A stretch of DNA of 64,000 nucleotides from Diaporthe sp. PMI_573 (GCA_021399435.1 JAJTUP010000003.1:1488001-1552000); one strand, 5' to 3'. Shown: positions 11,220 to 23,413, counted from the first letter of the stretch. Notes: generated from the sequence alone by a model not told the origin. Made by a program: numbers and translations.

Positions 11220-12296
11220 ATGTCTGGCCCAGGCTTCAAAGGACTTGACCTCAGCGGAAAAGTGGCCATCGTGACTGGCGCTTCAAGGTATGTTTATGCC
11301 AGGAGAAGTTTAAGCACAATATCCATTCTGTGACTCTCAACTCTATGACGGGTTGGTCTTGTCTCTGACAGATTTGTGTTTACCAGAGGTCTTGGTGCTG
11401 GGATTGCCGTGCTACTCGCAAAGCGTGGTGCCAATATCGTCGTCAACTATGTCTCAGACGGAAGCAGAGAGCGGGCAGAAAAGGTGGCTAAGGAGGTTGA
11501 GGCCAGCGGTTCCAAGGCTGTTGTAGCCAAAGCCGATGTCAGCAAGACTCAGGAAATCCCCAAGCTTGTAGAGGCGGCACTTCAGATTAGTACGACTGGC
11601 AAGATTGAGATTCTGATCCACAAGTAGGTGCTTTGCCTCCGCCCGCCCCCCCCCCCCCCGACATGGTGAACTCCTCCATGTGGCCTATTGTTGCTGACAA
11701 CGGGCTTACTTCCCACTATCAGTGCTGCGCAAGGGAATGAGGCCAACCTTGCGGACACTACTGAGGACTTTTACATGCGGCATTTTGATGTCAATGTCAA
11801 AGGCCCCATCTTCCTCACTAAGGCGGTCGAACCATATTTGCCCAAGGGCGGCCGCATTGTCTTCATCTCATCAGCAGGTGCACGTCTCGGTGTGGCCGGG
11901 CAGACAGTATACGCGGCCACAAAGGCGGCAGACGAAGCTCTGGTCCGTGTTTGGGCCAAGGAGTTAGGGCAGTCGCACGGAATCACCGTCAACTGTGTGA
12001 ATCCAGGCCCCATTGCAACAGGTACGTATGCTAAGCGAGGCTATATCCCTGATCTCGGCATATCACACTGTGGAAGTATCATGCTGACAGTATGTATCAC
12101 TCACTTTACAGATCAATGGTACCAAAGTGATGAGCAGTTTCTCAAGGATATGGAGCCTCTCATTGACTCAACGCCTGCAGCGGCCCGAGTCGGCGAGGTT
12201 GACGATATTGCACCGTTGGTGGCATTCCTATGCTCGGATGATGCAAGGTGGACAACGGGCTCTGTCCTATCAGCTAACGGTGGATTATATAACTAG
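11220..12296 (+). CDS. classical short-chain dehydrogenase/reductase (SDR)
   Basis: 262 residues from four exons (11220-11287, 11387-11623, 11723-12021, 12112-12296), all with GT-AG junctions in consistent phase. The Rossmann dinucleotide motif TGASRGLG is at residues 19-26 and spans the first splice junction. An NAAQ segment (NNAG-like) is at about 102-105, the active-site serine is in FISSAG (151-152), and the catalytic YxxxK is Tyr165-Lys169. The C-terminus reads GSVLSANGG, as in 3-oxoacyl-ACP-reductase-like and hydroxynaphthalene/versicolorin-reductase-like SDRs, where it closes the substrate pocket. It is an NAD(P)H-dependent cytosolic ketone or alcohol oxidoreductase with unknown substrate. 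It has no biosynthetic partners beside it. Confidence 0.92.
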
Positions 12297-13465
12297 AACC
12301 TGGTGTACAACTATGATGAGAGTCATGATGGGAAGAAATAATCAAGCCCTTCAAGTCTTATTTGACGATCATTATGCGCTTAGATGTCACATACATTATT
12401 ACCGCAACACCACCTCAATTTCAAAGTAGTATGATGTCATACCAAAAAGCCCCTGTGGCTCAAATACCTTCTCCCCGTGGCTTTACACAACTTAAACGCC
12501 CACTTATCTTGACGGATATTCGCATACCAGGTAGCATGCGAATGTTCGTTAATATAAGTTGGCGTTTGTGCTCCAATCACGCCTTTGTTGTCATAAGGGA
12601 ATCTTTTTTATTATATGGATTCTGTGGCCGCGCAGCGGACACCCGAGTAAAGCTCGTAAAAGCCCATTAGTCCAAATGTTCTACTCTATGCTCTCGCATT
12701 TCAGGCTCGGGCCAAGATCCAGCGATTTCCGGCCTCAATGCCAATCCATGGCTTGATGGTGTCCACGCAGCGCACACACCCAGTTCGTATAGTAACAAAA
12801 GAATGAGTTGGGGGAAAAGGTACATTGCAATGCTCAGATGTTTAACAGGATATTCAGTTGTTTGTCCACATAGAGCATCAATTGTGTTTGCCACCGCATT
12901 GGAAAAGCTGCCCGGAACCATGTCAGAGCAACGCAAGAGGATTTGTCTCTACAGACGCCACCCTCGTCTACTATTCTACGTCGTTAATCAGTGGCCGGCG
13001 ACCAGCATGTACGCGTGGCTTCAATGTCTCGGCATTCGGCACCCTCGGTCCCCCACCACCACTGGACCCTATACAGTCTACGTTCTCCGCTTTATCTCCT
13101 TGGTCCTGTCTAGCCTGTAGCCCCAAGATCACAAGTTGCTGAATCCCGCCACTCGGGAGATTTGTCTCCATGTTCTCTCGATAGCCAGCTACTCCAACGG
13201 CGAACTTCATCGGCATGCATCCCTTCGTCGGGAGTCCGTCTGCCCTGCATCCGCCTTTGGGAGTTTAGGGTCCTGCTACTTAAACCTGAGCATTTCCCCG
13301 CGTTTACCACCCCTGCCACCAATTTCGACAGGGGGCCCAACCCTAGCTAGATGGGTGGGGGCAAATACGGTGAAAACTATATCACAGGGCTCGTGGGCCC
13401 CGTACCCCCCGTGTGAGAACCTATTCCTTGGATGCGCGTATTTGGATATCGCAGTCTCCCCCGTC
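12297..13465. other. intergenic, 1.2 kb
   Basis: It contains the SDR 3' flank and the esterase promoter. No supported gene was found; overlapping open frames in both strands lack domains. Confidence 0.5.
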
Positions 13466-15209
13466 ATGGCCTTCGTTGTGTTGTTTCTCCTAGCAATTTT
13501 GAGTTTGAAGGCAGATTGCACCTCAGCGTCGGCCACCTTTCAACAACAATGCATGTCATTTGATCCTGCCAGTGTCGGAATTACAAATGCCAGAGTTACG
13601 GAACATGCCTACGTCGAGTCTGGAACCAATCTCAGCCTCCCGGACAATGATCCGTCCTGCAATCCAAGAAGCCAAGTCGTGCCGGCAAACATCTGCCGCG
13701 TGGCCCTCCAAATTGGAACATCAGAAAGCTCTGGCATTGTCGCAGAAATCTGGCTCCCCGAGAGCTGGAACGGGCGTCTTGTCACAACCGGGAATGGAGG
13801 GTTGGGCGGCTGTGAGCCACTCTTTTTCCCTGGTCAAGCGAACACATATGACTGACCTTGTGACACTAATAGGCATTGACTACAGTAGCATCGCCTACAC
13901 AGCCAACAATGGGTTTGCGAGTGTGGGTACGAACAATGGACATAATGGCACGTCTGGCATTCAGTTTTTGAACAACACGGAGGTCGTGATTGACTTCGCA
14001 TGGAGGGCGTGAGTGACTCTGTGTTCATGACATATGCCGCATGCGACTAACATGTTGCCAAGTGTGCACACAGGGGTGGAAGCGGGCAAAACGCTCATGC
14101 AACCATTCTATGGGGAGACTGCGAACAAGTCCTACTTTCTTGGCTGCTCCTTAGGTGGACGCCAAGCTATCAAGGCCACCGAGATGTTCCCCGACGACTT
14201 TGATGGTGTAGTGGCAGGATCACCAGCTGTGGACTTCGTCAATCTCTACTCGTGGAGAGCGCGCTTTTACCCACTCACAGGGCCCGTTGGCTCGCCAAAC
14301 TTCATCACGCCAACGATCTGGAAGACAACGATACACGAAGAAGTGCTACGCCAGTGCGACATGATCGATGGTGTTCTGGACGGGATCATTGAAGACCCAA
14401 TCCTGTGCCATTTCGATCCTTCGCCCTTACTTTGTGAGGCAGCATCCAACAGTTCCGAGTGTCTCTCTTCCTCGCAAGTCGACATTGTTCGAAAGGTATT
14501 TGAGACGTACTCATGGGAGAACGGAACACTTTTATACCCACGAATGAACCCCGGCGGGGAGATCATGTCTGCAGATGGTCTGTATAATGGACAACCTTGG
14601 GCACTATCACAAAACTGGTTTCGCTACGCCGTCTATAACAATCCAAACTGGGATCCTGCCACCTACACACTTGCTGACGCCGAGTTCGCCGCTAATGTCA
14701 ACCCGGGAAGTATTCGCACGTGGCCAAGCAGCCTGTCCACATTTCAAGAGCGGGGTGGCAAGGTTGTCATGTTTCATGGGGGTCAGGACAACCAGATCAC
14801 GAGCTTCAACAGCCCACGATTCTATGACCACCTAGCTGAAGGTATGAGCTACACATCAGAACAAATGGATGGTTTCATCCGCTTCTTCAGGATCTCCGGG
14901 ATGTTTCACTGCAACAGCGGCCCAGGCGCTTGGGTTGTAGGGCAGCAGGGTGGATCCGCGGCGCAAGGAGCGTTCGATAGGGAGAGCAATGTCTTGGCTG
15001 CCGTGGTCGACTGGGTAGAGCAGGGTATAGCACCAGACACCATGACGGGCACCAAATTTGTGAATGATTCGGCTACACTAGGAGTGTCTTTTCAGCGCAG
15101 GCACTGCAGATGGCCGTTAAGAAATACTTATGTGGGGGGTGATTCGAAAGATCCTCAAAGCTGGGAGTGTCAGAAAGTGGATGAATATTCAAGTAGAGGC
15201 TCGTTCTAG
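13466..15209 (+). CDS. secreted tannase/feruloyl esterase family enzyme
   Basis: 542 residues from three exons (13466-13811, 13873-14008, 14063-15209). A hydrophobic signal peptide (MAFVVLFLLAILSLKADC) starts the protein. The family motifs are present: GNGGLGGC, then YTANNGFASVGTNNGHNG, the nucleophile in GCSLGGRQ (Ser190 next to Cys189), Asp403 in HGGQDNQI, and His443 in FHCNSGPGAW. The Cys-Ser and adjacent Cys-His (CS-D-HC) arrangement is the hallmark of this family, where a disulfide links the Ser and His neighbours. These extracellular enzymes cleave feruloyl esters of plant cell wall or gallate esters. Feruloyl esterase B-like is the likelier assignment, but substrate is inferred. The first intron splits the GGC-IDY segment, which confirms the splice choice. 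Confidence 0.93.
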
Positions 15210-16266
15210 TTCATCCAGTAACCCACCAACTCATCTATATCAGTATTGTGTGGTTAAAACCAGAGTTGACCTGTCCACGGCGTCTAAGGTTAGGACGATC
15301 TGTCGCTGTCTACGGTAAAGAGGCGGTATCGTGAAGCTATTGGGGGGTTTTGCTGTCCAATCAAACATGGAATAGAATTGTGAGGCACGCTCGTCATGCT
15401 TGAACACGAAGACGAACAGCCACACGACGTTGTAGTTACACGTGTACATGCGCGCGTGCTTGCCGATCAGTGGAGAGCCGGCATGTCCCGGATCAGTAAG
15501 ACAGCTTCTAAAGTAGGAATCTCCTGCTGACTGGTTATCATATTCACAATGGTCGATCTGGAGGCGCCGTGCCGTCATATCACAGATGCAGGTGAGATAT
15601 GCCGAGTTACGTCACGTATGTCCCGCAATGCACGCGGCTTGTATGGTTTCCGCAGTCAGCATACGATATATTAGTATGGGTACCTCACGGGCATTTAAAG
15701 CGAAATTCTGGCTGGTAAATTCAGAATATTCTTATGTCAAGTCAACCCTTCCAAGGATTCCAAATTCGAGGCATCAAGTGGATCAGAACGCAAGAGGCGA
15801 ACACTATTGGAGTCGCGAAACGACAAGCTCGACGCCTATTCCCTCAGAATGTCTGTTACGGGCATCGCCGTATGTTGCACCAGACTTTTCGTTCATTGGG
15901 ATCGCTTACTTGGTACGCAGACTGCAGAGCATCCGGAGAATGTGGCAGCTTTAGATGATCAGCTCGCCGTGTCCCCATCAGGAGTCAGGCACGAGGACGT
16001 CTGGCCGCTAGATGCTACCGAGGCTGGGCAGGTGCAAGGCGACAAGGAGAAGAGCAGCGAGGACAAGAACTCAGGCGAGAGAAACAGGACTAAAGCGCCT
16101 GAACTGGCAAATGGCCAAGATAATGTCAGTTCTGGGAAGGTGCTGCATGTTACCAGGGGTGTTTGATTCTTGGGGGTTTCGGAGGTCGTTAGATAAGCTA
16201 GCATTCGACTGAAATTTAAGTATTTTTACACGCTTTTCTGAACTATATGTACAACCCTGTCTAAAG
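15210..16266. other. intergenic, 1.06 kb between convergent genes
   Basis: Both flanking genes end here. An open plus-strand frame at 15807-16166 has charged, coding-like composition (Glu/Lys/Asp-rich), but no homology could be recognised. Nothing else is supported. Confidence 0.45.
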
Positions 16267-17808
16267 CTAAATCATTTTGACAGCCTGTCGCCTTCGTGGC
16301 TCGAGAATGGTCCTGCCGACTGGTCCCTGCTCCTCGTCAAACCCAGTTTTGTGATCGAAGATCTTCTGCCCGCGGATCCACGTCTCCTCGACCACGCCCC
16401 TGAGTGTCTTGCCATCAAATGGAGAGACTTCGTTGCGGAAGAACATGGTCTCCTTATTGACCTCGAACTCAGCCGCATCGTCGAACACAACTATGTCACC
16501 ATCAAATCCGACAGCGATGTCGCCCTTCTCCTGCTCCAGTCCAACCTGGCGGGCAGTGTTCGTGCTCGTCCAGCGCACAATGTCCTCAATGCTGGCCCCG
16601 TGGTCAGCTGCTTCAGTCCACAGGATAGACAGACCCAGGCCAAGACTGCTGACACCACCCCACGCCTCGAAGAAGTCGCCGTCATCTCCAGCGTGGCTGT
16701 GCGGGGCGATAGGGAACGATTCGGGGATCAGCTTCAGGTCCGGCGTGCAGGGAGAGTGGTCCGAGACGACGGTCTTGATGACTCCCTGGCCGTCATCGTG
16801 CGAGAGCTCGTCCCACAGCAGGGCTTGATTAGCGCGGCCGCGAGATGGCGGCGCGGACTTGTACCGTGTGTCGCCCTCGGGCACCTCCTCGGCAGCCAGG
16901 CTGAGGTAGTGGAAGCACGTCTCAGCTGTTATGCGTACGCCTTGGTCCCGGGCTTCGCGCAGCATCGGGATGCCCTCTGCGGCCGACAGGTGCACGATGT
17001 GCAAGTCCAGGTCTGGGGCGAGGTAAGCCTTGGATAGAATTTGGCTGATTGCGTACGTTTCCAGGGTCGGGGGCCGCGAGTCGAGGTACGTCTGATAGCT
17101 CGTCAGAGGCCCGGTGTATGGCGCCCCGGAGCCGACGAGGGTCACGTTAGGAGGGACCATCTCGGCATGGAACATGACAGTTGTTGGAGAGTTGGCAAGG
17201 GCTAGCAGAGCCTCCTCGATGTCATTTGGGCCAATAGCCGGAAACTCGTCGACACCGCTCTCAATGAGGAAACCTTTGAAAGACCGCACGCCGGCATCGA
17301 CCAGAGGCTTTAGATCCTTCGTGTTGTTGGGGATCAGACCACCGTGAAAGCCAACATCCACCCAACACTGGCCGTCAGCCGCTCTCACCTTGGTCATGAG
17401 ATTCTCGACCGTTGTTGTGGGAGGCAGCGAGTTCAGGGGCATGTCGATCAGGGTCGTAACACCGCCAGAAGCAGCCGCCCTGGTGCCGGTCCAGAATCCT
17501 TCCCACTCAGTGCGTCCTGGCTCGTTCAAATGGACATGGGCATCCAAGAGGCCGGGCAACAGGAGCTTGGGCGAGTAGTCGGCATAGGCCGTGCCGGGCG
17601 GGAACTCAGAAGATGGCCGCACAGAGTCGTACACAGACACAATTTTGCCTGTGCTTGTATTGACTACAAGCGTTGCCTCCGACAGAATTCCACCCACCAC
17701 GGCGCGGGAAGACGCTAGTACCGTGATGCCCGATGAAGAACTGTTGTGTAATACGGCCTCGGCCAAAGATGCCAAGAAGGCAACGCCGCAAGTGCGGAAG
17801 GAGACCAT
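16267..17808 (-). CDS. allantoinase (cyclic amidohydrolase) with N-terminal hydrophobic leader
   Basis: 513 residues, intronless. It hydrolyses allantoin to allantoate in purine-nitrogen catabolism. The expected binuclear-metal ligands can be placed: His91 and His93 in HVHLNEPGR, the carbamylated lysine Lys178 in SFKGF, His214 in MFHAE, His273 in LHIVHLS, and Asp350 in VSDHSPC. The allantoinase-specific EPGRTEWEGF and TLIDMPLNSLPPTT segments separate it from dihydropyrimidinase and dihydroorotase. The first ~20 residues (MVSFRTCGVAFLASLAEAVL) look like a signal peptide and are followed by Asn/Ser-rich sequence; fungal allantoinases are usually cytosolic or peroxisomal, so a secreted or membrane form would be odd. 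An internal start would lose part of the first beta strand. No other purine-catabolism gene is adjacent. Confidence 0.93.
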   Translation of the reverse strand: MVSFRTCGVAFLASLAEAVLHNSSSSGITVLASSRAVVGGILSEATLVVNTSTGKIVSVYDSVRPSSEFPPGTAYADYSPKLLLPGLLDAHVHLNEPGRTEWEGFWTGTRAAASGGVTTLIDMPLNSLPPTTTVENLMTKVRAADGQCWVDVGFHGGLIPNNTKDLKPLVDAGVRSFKGFLIESGVDEFPAIGPNDIEEALLALANSPTTVMFHAEMVPPNVTLVGSGAPYTGPLTSYQTYLDSRPPTLETYAISQILSKAYLAPDLDLHIVHLSAAEGIPMLREARDQGVRITAETCFHYLSLAAEEVPEGDTRYKSAPPSRGRANQALLWDELSHDDGQGVIKTVVSDHSPCTPDLKLIPESFPIAPHSHAGDDGDFFEAWGGVSSLGLGLSILWTEAADHGASIEDIVRWTSTNTARQVGLEQEKGDIAVGFDGDIVVFDDAAEFEVNKETMFFRNEVSPFDGKTLRGVVEETWIRGQKIFDHKTGFDEEQGPVGRTILEPRRRQAVKMI

Positions 17809-20357
17809 GTTGAAAGAGGCTCACTTCAGCTTCAAAAGAATATTAAGTGATGGTCTCACGAATTTCATTTCCAGGCCTGGGTACCACCTCGCCAGACTTT
17901 ATAGCCCATGACGACTTACTTCACCCGACGGACCGCGAGGATGTCCAACATAAAACCCACTCCGTTGTCGGTGAGACCTTTCAGCTACACATTGGCCTTA
18001 CTCCTTTTTGAAATTTAGAGATACCTTGGCATCGATGAATTCAAGAATCGTTGCTGGGATATTCTGCGAGATCTACTGCAAGTCGAGATCCGCTCTTTGG
18101 GTTGGCATTATACATAAGCTCCAGTTGCAATGTCAATGCCCACGTTGGATACAGAGACAAGCACTGGCGAGTTTCCAAAACAAGGAAGCTATGTGCAATA
18201 TCCCTGTTAACAAAATTACCTAAACATAGCATTAAGGATATTACTTTCCGAGGAGAAATTGTTTTTTACCCCATATGATCGGCAACCGGCAAGTCATGGA
18301 GCGAACAACCGAAGTCTATCCGCAGCGGGTGGCATCTAACTCGGGTGACCTGCATGAAGTAGTAAACCCAAAATCGCCCACGCGTCCACTTGGCATTATA
18401 TAAAGTCCCCAGTTTTTCTACTGAGCCAGACCCCAGATTCCGGTGGAGCATGGCATATACCATAGTATAGACCTAACTTCGAGACGGATGAACACTTTCA
18501 GCGTCTTGACATGGTGTTTCCATGTCCACACATCATTGATCCATATGCATATCGACACTTACTAGGAGACCGATCTCAATCTGCTTGTTCTTCGTGTTGA
18601 CGTTGTCAAGCCACTTGCGGGCAGCACTGTCACATAGATTGTATGAGACACCAATCAGCAGCACGAAATCACCGCGAACGGTTCTCAATGTGTTATAAAC
18701 ACGATAGCAGTACCATGATATGGTAGTCGCAGCTGTGCAAGACGCTGAGCCCCGGAGACAATCTGATTCACATTGCACACGATAGCTCGGAAGAAACGAA
18801 CCACAAACAGGGGCTAGATGTGTACCGTGCTTAATCGCTAGCGTAGACTTTTGAGGAGGCAAGCTATCCCGCGTACCCTGCCTGTTCCACAGGCCAGTTC
18901 GGCTTTTTTGGAAGGCAACCCCGGCGGTTGTGACTGATTTGACCTTCGGATGCGATTTTCCTGCATGGAGAACAGTGAACTGAATCTTCGTTTTTTCATC
19001 ACGGATCAGGCTATCTATCCCCAAGGCTCTTGTATTCAAATACTGCTACCTTCGTTGGCCGGAAATGTGCTTGTGCTCGTGGTTCAGCACGATCATGCCT
19101 TCCTGTCTCCACAATTTCAGTATTCCAGTTTGGTGGCACCGCTTATGGTCATGCCACGATCGGGGAATTCGTGTCATAACATGATGTGTCATAATTCTGA
19201 ATAAAACAAGCAATGGGAATAGAAGTAGTTTGCATGTTGAAAATCGCAGGCAAGTCACGAATTTCAGGCATAGTGAAACGTTTTCACGTTTGGTTAAGAT
19301 TTAGCACGTCAGGACGACATGTATTACCGTGATATGCCTTTCTTGTCATGTATGCCCAACTGAATTCAAGTCTGTAGAATGGATTCCACATCAAATACAC
19401 CACCTAGCTTCTTGTTTTGTGAATCTACAGTGACGTGTTGAGAGAGCTTTCGGGCTGCATGCTCTATCTTTTTACCCTGTCTCGTCTTCCGGTGTTGCGG
19501 TGAAATTGTGACCTGCGTTACTCATAGGCAAGGAACAGCGCCGAGAAGTTGTTTTGGGTAGTTAAAACTGGCAGAATCACTGGACAAGAACCCAAGGACG
19601 TGTTTGGTATAAATGTGGTGGGCTTGCAACACACAACTTATGTGTTAATTACAATTTGCTGTGACGCACTTCAGTTATATGTGGGGTTAGATGTGCTAAG
19701 AGTTCCTGTATCGGAGTTTTAAGCCTTCTTTTCAGGTTTGGTTAGGCGTTTGCATCGCCCATCTTGCAAGGCTCAGTCGAAGCAACATTCAAGTCTCTAT
19801 AACCTTTCGGTCTGGTGATGAGCCAACTGAGTAAGCCTACAGACGTCGGTGCTGCCAACGGCTTATCACCGGCTTACTCTAGCTCTGGGGCTGAGCCGAG
19901 CACTAATTGAATAACTAAGCGGCCGTCCGACCACTCGGCCGGCCCCAACAGTTCTAGCCCGCTTCTAGTCTATGGGACAAAGCCGGGAGGATTCTGCCTC
20001 GCCTCGTTCAGTCGGTCAGGTAGAGCAAACGCTGATGCCTAAAATACCAAATAGCAACCACAATAAAGTATGAGGCACGTGGCACTTCACAGCCCACACT
20101 GGTCCTGTGGTACTGTGGATTTGGCATTCACTCGACCGTCCAGTCACTGACCGTTAGATTACATTCTCAGAGAACTTCAAGCAGTACTTATAGCCTAGAC
20201 TTGGTCTCCCTCTCTCTTTAGCCGCAGTGCAGCCCCTGACCGACTGATTCCCCAGTCCACCGCTTATTTTCATTTAAGCAATTCTACAGAGAACCGTCAT
20301 CACACTCGGCGCTCCAGGCTATTTATTAACATCACCTTACGCGCCCAAGTCACAAAT
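17809..20357. other. gene-poor stretch, 2.5 kb
   Basis: It contains the allantoinase promoter on the left and the promoter of the His/Gly-rich gene on the right. The open minus-strand frame at 18533-19039 has no domain and poor coding character. A tatataaag-like box at about 18397 precedes no recognisable gene. GC-rich palindromic sequence occurs around 19915-19945. No mobile element was identified. Confidence 0.45.
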
Positions 20358-20809
20358 ATGTGCTTCGGAAAGGTATGTACTCCTTCATCATTCTTCTCGG
20401 AAGGCTCATGAACTTACTTTGAGGACAGTCGGGACATGTCGAGTCGGAGAAGCTAGCCGCTCGGCCTGCTAGAAGGCAACCAAGATATAACAACTATGGG
20501 GCTGCACCTAGCTACATTGGAAACTACAACCGGCAAAAAGTGAACAATGCCGCTGAAGCCGCTGCGAATGGCATTCAAGCTGGTGCAGAGTTTTTCAGTC
20601 ATGGTGGGCACCAGCACCACGGCCACAGCGGAGGACATCACCAGCACCACCACCATGATCACCACGGACATTTTGACGGAGGCGGGCATAGTGGTGGTTG
20701 GTCCTCAGGCGGACATGATGGCGGAGGACACTCGAGTGGCGGACACGACGGGGGGGGAGGCGGCGGAGGGGGAGGCGGCGATGGCGGCGGAGGAGGAGGG
20801 GGTTGCTAA
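20358..20809 (+). CDS. small His/Gly-rich protein with Met-Cys-Phe start
   Basis: Two exons (20358-20372 and 20429-20809; intron GTATGT...ACAG) encode 131 residues. The five-codon first exon reads MCFGK. A basic, Tyr/Asn-containing region follows, then an Ala-rich helix-like segment around VNNAAEAAANG, then a very His-rich tract (GGHQHHGHSGGHHQHHHHDHHGH) within Gly repeats, and finally a poly-Gly tail ending in a lone Cys. There is no signal peptide or membrane segment. The dense histidines suggest metal binding, but the family is not recognised and low complexity alone could produce this. Its first exon resembles that of the next gene downstream and of a third small gene at 35083-35271. Confidence 0.7.
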
Positions 20810-21410
20810 TTGAATTGGTCAAGTATTAATACACAAGCACTTTGGAATGCATCTTCCAGTCTCTGCTGCCTCACAACGCTGCTGAGCACATGCCGTCTAA
20901 GAAGTGTTTGGCGGTTCAGAGCAATACCGGTACTACGCCAAGATGAACCCATGGTCCTTAGAGCCTTGTTGGATCCCGAATTCCAACTGTGTCTCGTGTT
21001 GCCAAGCATGTGAAAGCCTCATACGAATGCCAGTGAATGGCTATACCATATGGGTTGGGACTGAGTGAAGCCTGTGTGGGTACAGCTCATCGTTCGGACT
21101 GCATGCGGCCATGCGACGCGGGTCTGCTAAGCCACGGGGCTGGGGCGTGTCAGCCTGTCAGCGGCCACGAAAGGGTGCGCAGGATGAAATGCGCCCACTC
21201 CTAGTTGTACTCATACGTCATCAGAAGCTTTATGTAATATCGGTCACTGCTGACCTATGTGGCCTGACGCTCGTATTTACGTCCATTGCGCTGCCTGAAC
21301 ATTTGAAAACCGTATACATTCCTCAGCTGACTTTTTGTTGGCCCGTTCGAATCAAATCACATACAGACCATACCGGGTGTTCATCAACATCCACACCAAG
21401 GCAGCTCATC
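20810..21410. other. intergenic, 600 bp
   Basis: No gene is supported between the two Met-Cys-Phe small genes, which lie in the same orientation. Confidence 0.5.
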
Positions 21411-21643
21411 ATGTGTTTCAAAGTAAAGTTTTCGACCTTTGCCATTGTCGTATAACAGTCTGGGGCTGACGCTCAGTTTAGCCCAAGTACGACGAGAAGC
21501 AAACAGAGGGTCCTCGGCCAGCGAAATCAGGCCGTAGTCTGAAGCACCAAGGGTTTGAAAGAAAGGAGAGAGAAAAGGAAAGGCGTCGGCGAGAGCGACC
21601 AAACCCGAGCACAGCAATCTTGGGTTGCATCACGGGCGGGTGA
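21411..21643 (+). CDS. micro-protein with Met-Cys-Phe start (57 aa)
   Basis: Exon 1 (21411-21422) encodes only MCFK. A 59-nt intron (GTAAAG donor, ctgac branch, TTTAG acceptor) is followed by exon 2 (21482-21643). The product continues PKYDEKQTEGPRPAKSG, then a strongly charged Arg/Lys/Glu helix-like segment (FERKEREKERRRERP) and ends ILGCITGG. The model depends on a four-codon first exon but keeps phase and uses a good branch site. It has the same architecture as the upstream gene: a tiny MCF(G)K exon, a short intron, then a charged or low-complexity body. No known domain; function unknown. The charged helix could bind nucleic acid or protein, which is speculative. Confidence 0.5.
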
Positions 21644-22257
21644 TGTGACTAGTCTGACTGCCAAAAGTGTGGCATGCTGCTGTTCCAGTGCCGCTGAGAG
21701 CCTGAGAAGAAAGGATGACATTGTTGTTACGGGTTTTCAACGTCATGAAAATCGAACAGATGGAGGGATTGCGGACTTCTCGAGCAGCCTTGATACAGTG
21801 GGACAAAATTCTGCACATAACCAAGGAATTTCGTAGCCGTTGTTTTGCTGCGATTCCTGGTCCGCAAGTCATATGCTGTCAAGTTCACCGGCTCTAGGCA
21901 CAAATCGTTCTAGACAGTGCACGGTTTAAAGCACACAAACTATGGCACATATTGAGCATTCGCTATAACATAGCGACTTCATAAGCTGTTTCGAACTGAA
22001 GATAAGACCCTGGCATTGGTTCGTAGTGATGCGCTTGGCACCTGCATGTGGTGGGTTGTTAGCGGTACCAGGAACACACGAACTATAAAGTCCAGAAGAG
22101 GCATGAGCGACAAGGATGGTGCGTAGAATATAAACAGTCATGTACCTGCTGTGTGCAAAAGTAAAAGCTATTTGCATCCGCTCCCACTATAATCCCGGCG
22201 AGCGCCTATGGTCAAGTTTCATCATCCCCATCCCCAGCTGAGCTGGAAGACAATTCC
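21644..22257. other. intergenic, 610 bp
   Basis: Nothing beyond 3' flanks of the adjoining convergent genes is supported. Confidence 0.5.
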
Positions 22258-23413
22258 TCACTCCAGGTAATCGCCTCCTGTCTCCTTGTGAATAACATCA
22301 AACAGCGGCTTGGCACTGAAATATCCCGCATAATGAGTTCCCACAGTCTTGTACGTAAAGGCGGCATCCTCCTCGGATATGACGATCGGCTTCTCCCCCC
22401 GTGGACCTGCCGCTGCTTCAGCTAGCAATTGTGCGTGGCAACACTTGTCCATGCTCACAAACCAAAAGACCGCCTCGTCAATAGTCTTCCCCACCGTCAG
22501 GAGTCCATGGTTCTGTAGCAACGCGGCCTTGCTGTTACCAACACAAGTCGCAATGTTGCGTCCCTCCTCGGCAGCGAGTACTATTCCGTTGAAGGACTCA
22601 TACACGGCGTGGTCATTGTGGAAGGCACAGGCATCCTGTGTGATGGTATCCAGTTTGCGGCCCAGAGAGCAAAACGCTCGTCCGTATATGGTGTGAGAAT
22701 GGCAGGCTGCATTCACATCGGGCCGGGCCTGGTGAATAGCGGAGTGCTGCAGGCAAGGTGTTAGTAGCTTTGGGCCAGGTACCATGAGGGTTCTCTCATT
22801 GGTCTCACGCGACGATAACGTGTAGACTGTATATGGAAGAAGGCTGGGTTGGACTTTTGGAACAGAGGACACATACAATTGCAAACGCCGCAGCATTCAG
22901 GAGGCGATTCTCACCACCTTCGATGACCTGGCCCTCCTCACTAACACGAATGAGATCGGAGGCTTTGATGAGACTAAAAGCAGTGCCGAACGGATTGACC
23001 CAGAATGTATCCGGTTCAACAGGGTCTCTATACGTTATGTGGCCTTATAACTGATTAGGCTCCTAAGACGCGCCGGGAGCACACTGGCATGATTGCTTTT
23101 TCAAGAAAGAACTTACCGGCAACACCTTCATCGTAGCCGTACTTCCCAAATATGCGAAACGCCGCTGCGAGACGGCCTTTCCAATACGCGCGTTCCTGGT
23201 ATTTGTCATCGAATGTAGGGGGCCTAGGGACAACATCGTCAGCGCCTCATGTGTGAGTGCACAAGTAGAAAATTTCAGTGACGAAGACACTCACTGTGGG
23301 AAGGCGGGCATCTTCACTTTGGCCTCTGCTTCCGGAATGCCGGGCTCGAGGGGTGCCAAGTTTGATGGCTTGTCGGCAGAACCGCCGTTTCCATCCTCTG
23401 CGTGGGGAGCCAT
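22258..23413 (-). CDS. class II aldolase/adducin domain protein
   Basis: 293 residues from four exons (23295-23413, 23117-23223, 22877-23043, 22258-22746), all in phase. The N-terminal ~40 residues are a Pro/Glu-rich extension; the aldolase-II fold runs from about residue 50. Visible landmarks are HITYRDPVEPDTFWVNPFG, then RLLNAAAFAIHSAIH, the metal-site pair in ACHSHTIYGRAF (His147, His149), FHNDHAVY, and LLQNHGLLTVG carrying the third histidine. Bacterial relatives use these histidines to hold Zn2+ for sugar-phosphate aldol cleavage. Fungal proteins of this size form a separate, mostly uncharacterised group, including the fission-yeast Mug14 type, so the substrate is unknown. No targeting signal; probably cytosolic. 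One acceptor (ATAAG) is less common but required for phase and motif continuity. Confidence 0.9.

Noticed and set aside
15807..16166. 119-codon charged frame between convergent genes
   Set aside because: Coding-like composition but no homology or splice support, and it lies in the 3' flank shared by two genes.
16351..17037. 228-codon frame opposite allantoinase
   Set aside because: Antisense shadow; the minus strand encodes all allantoinase motifs without interruption.
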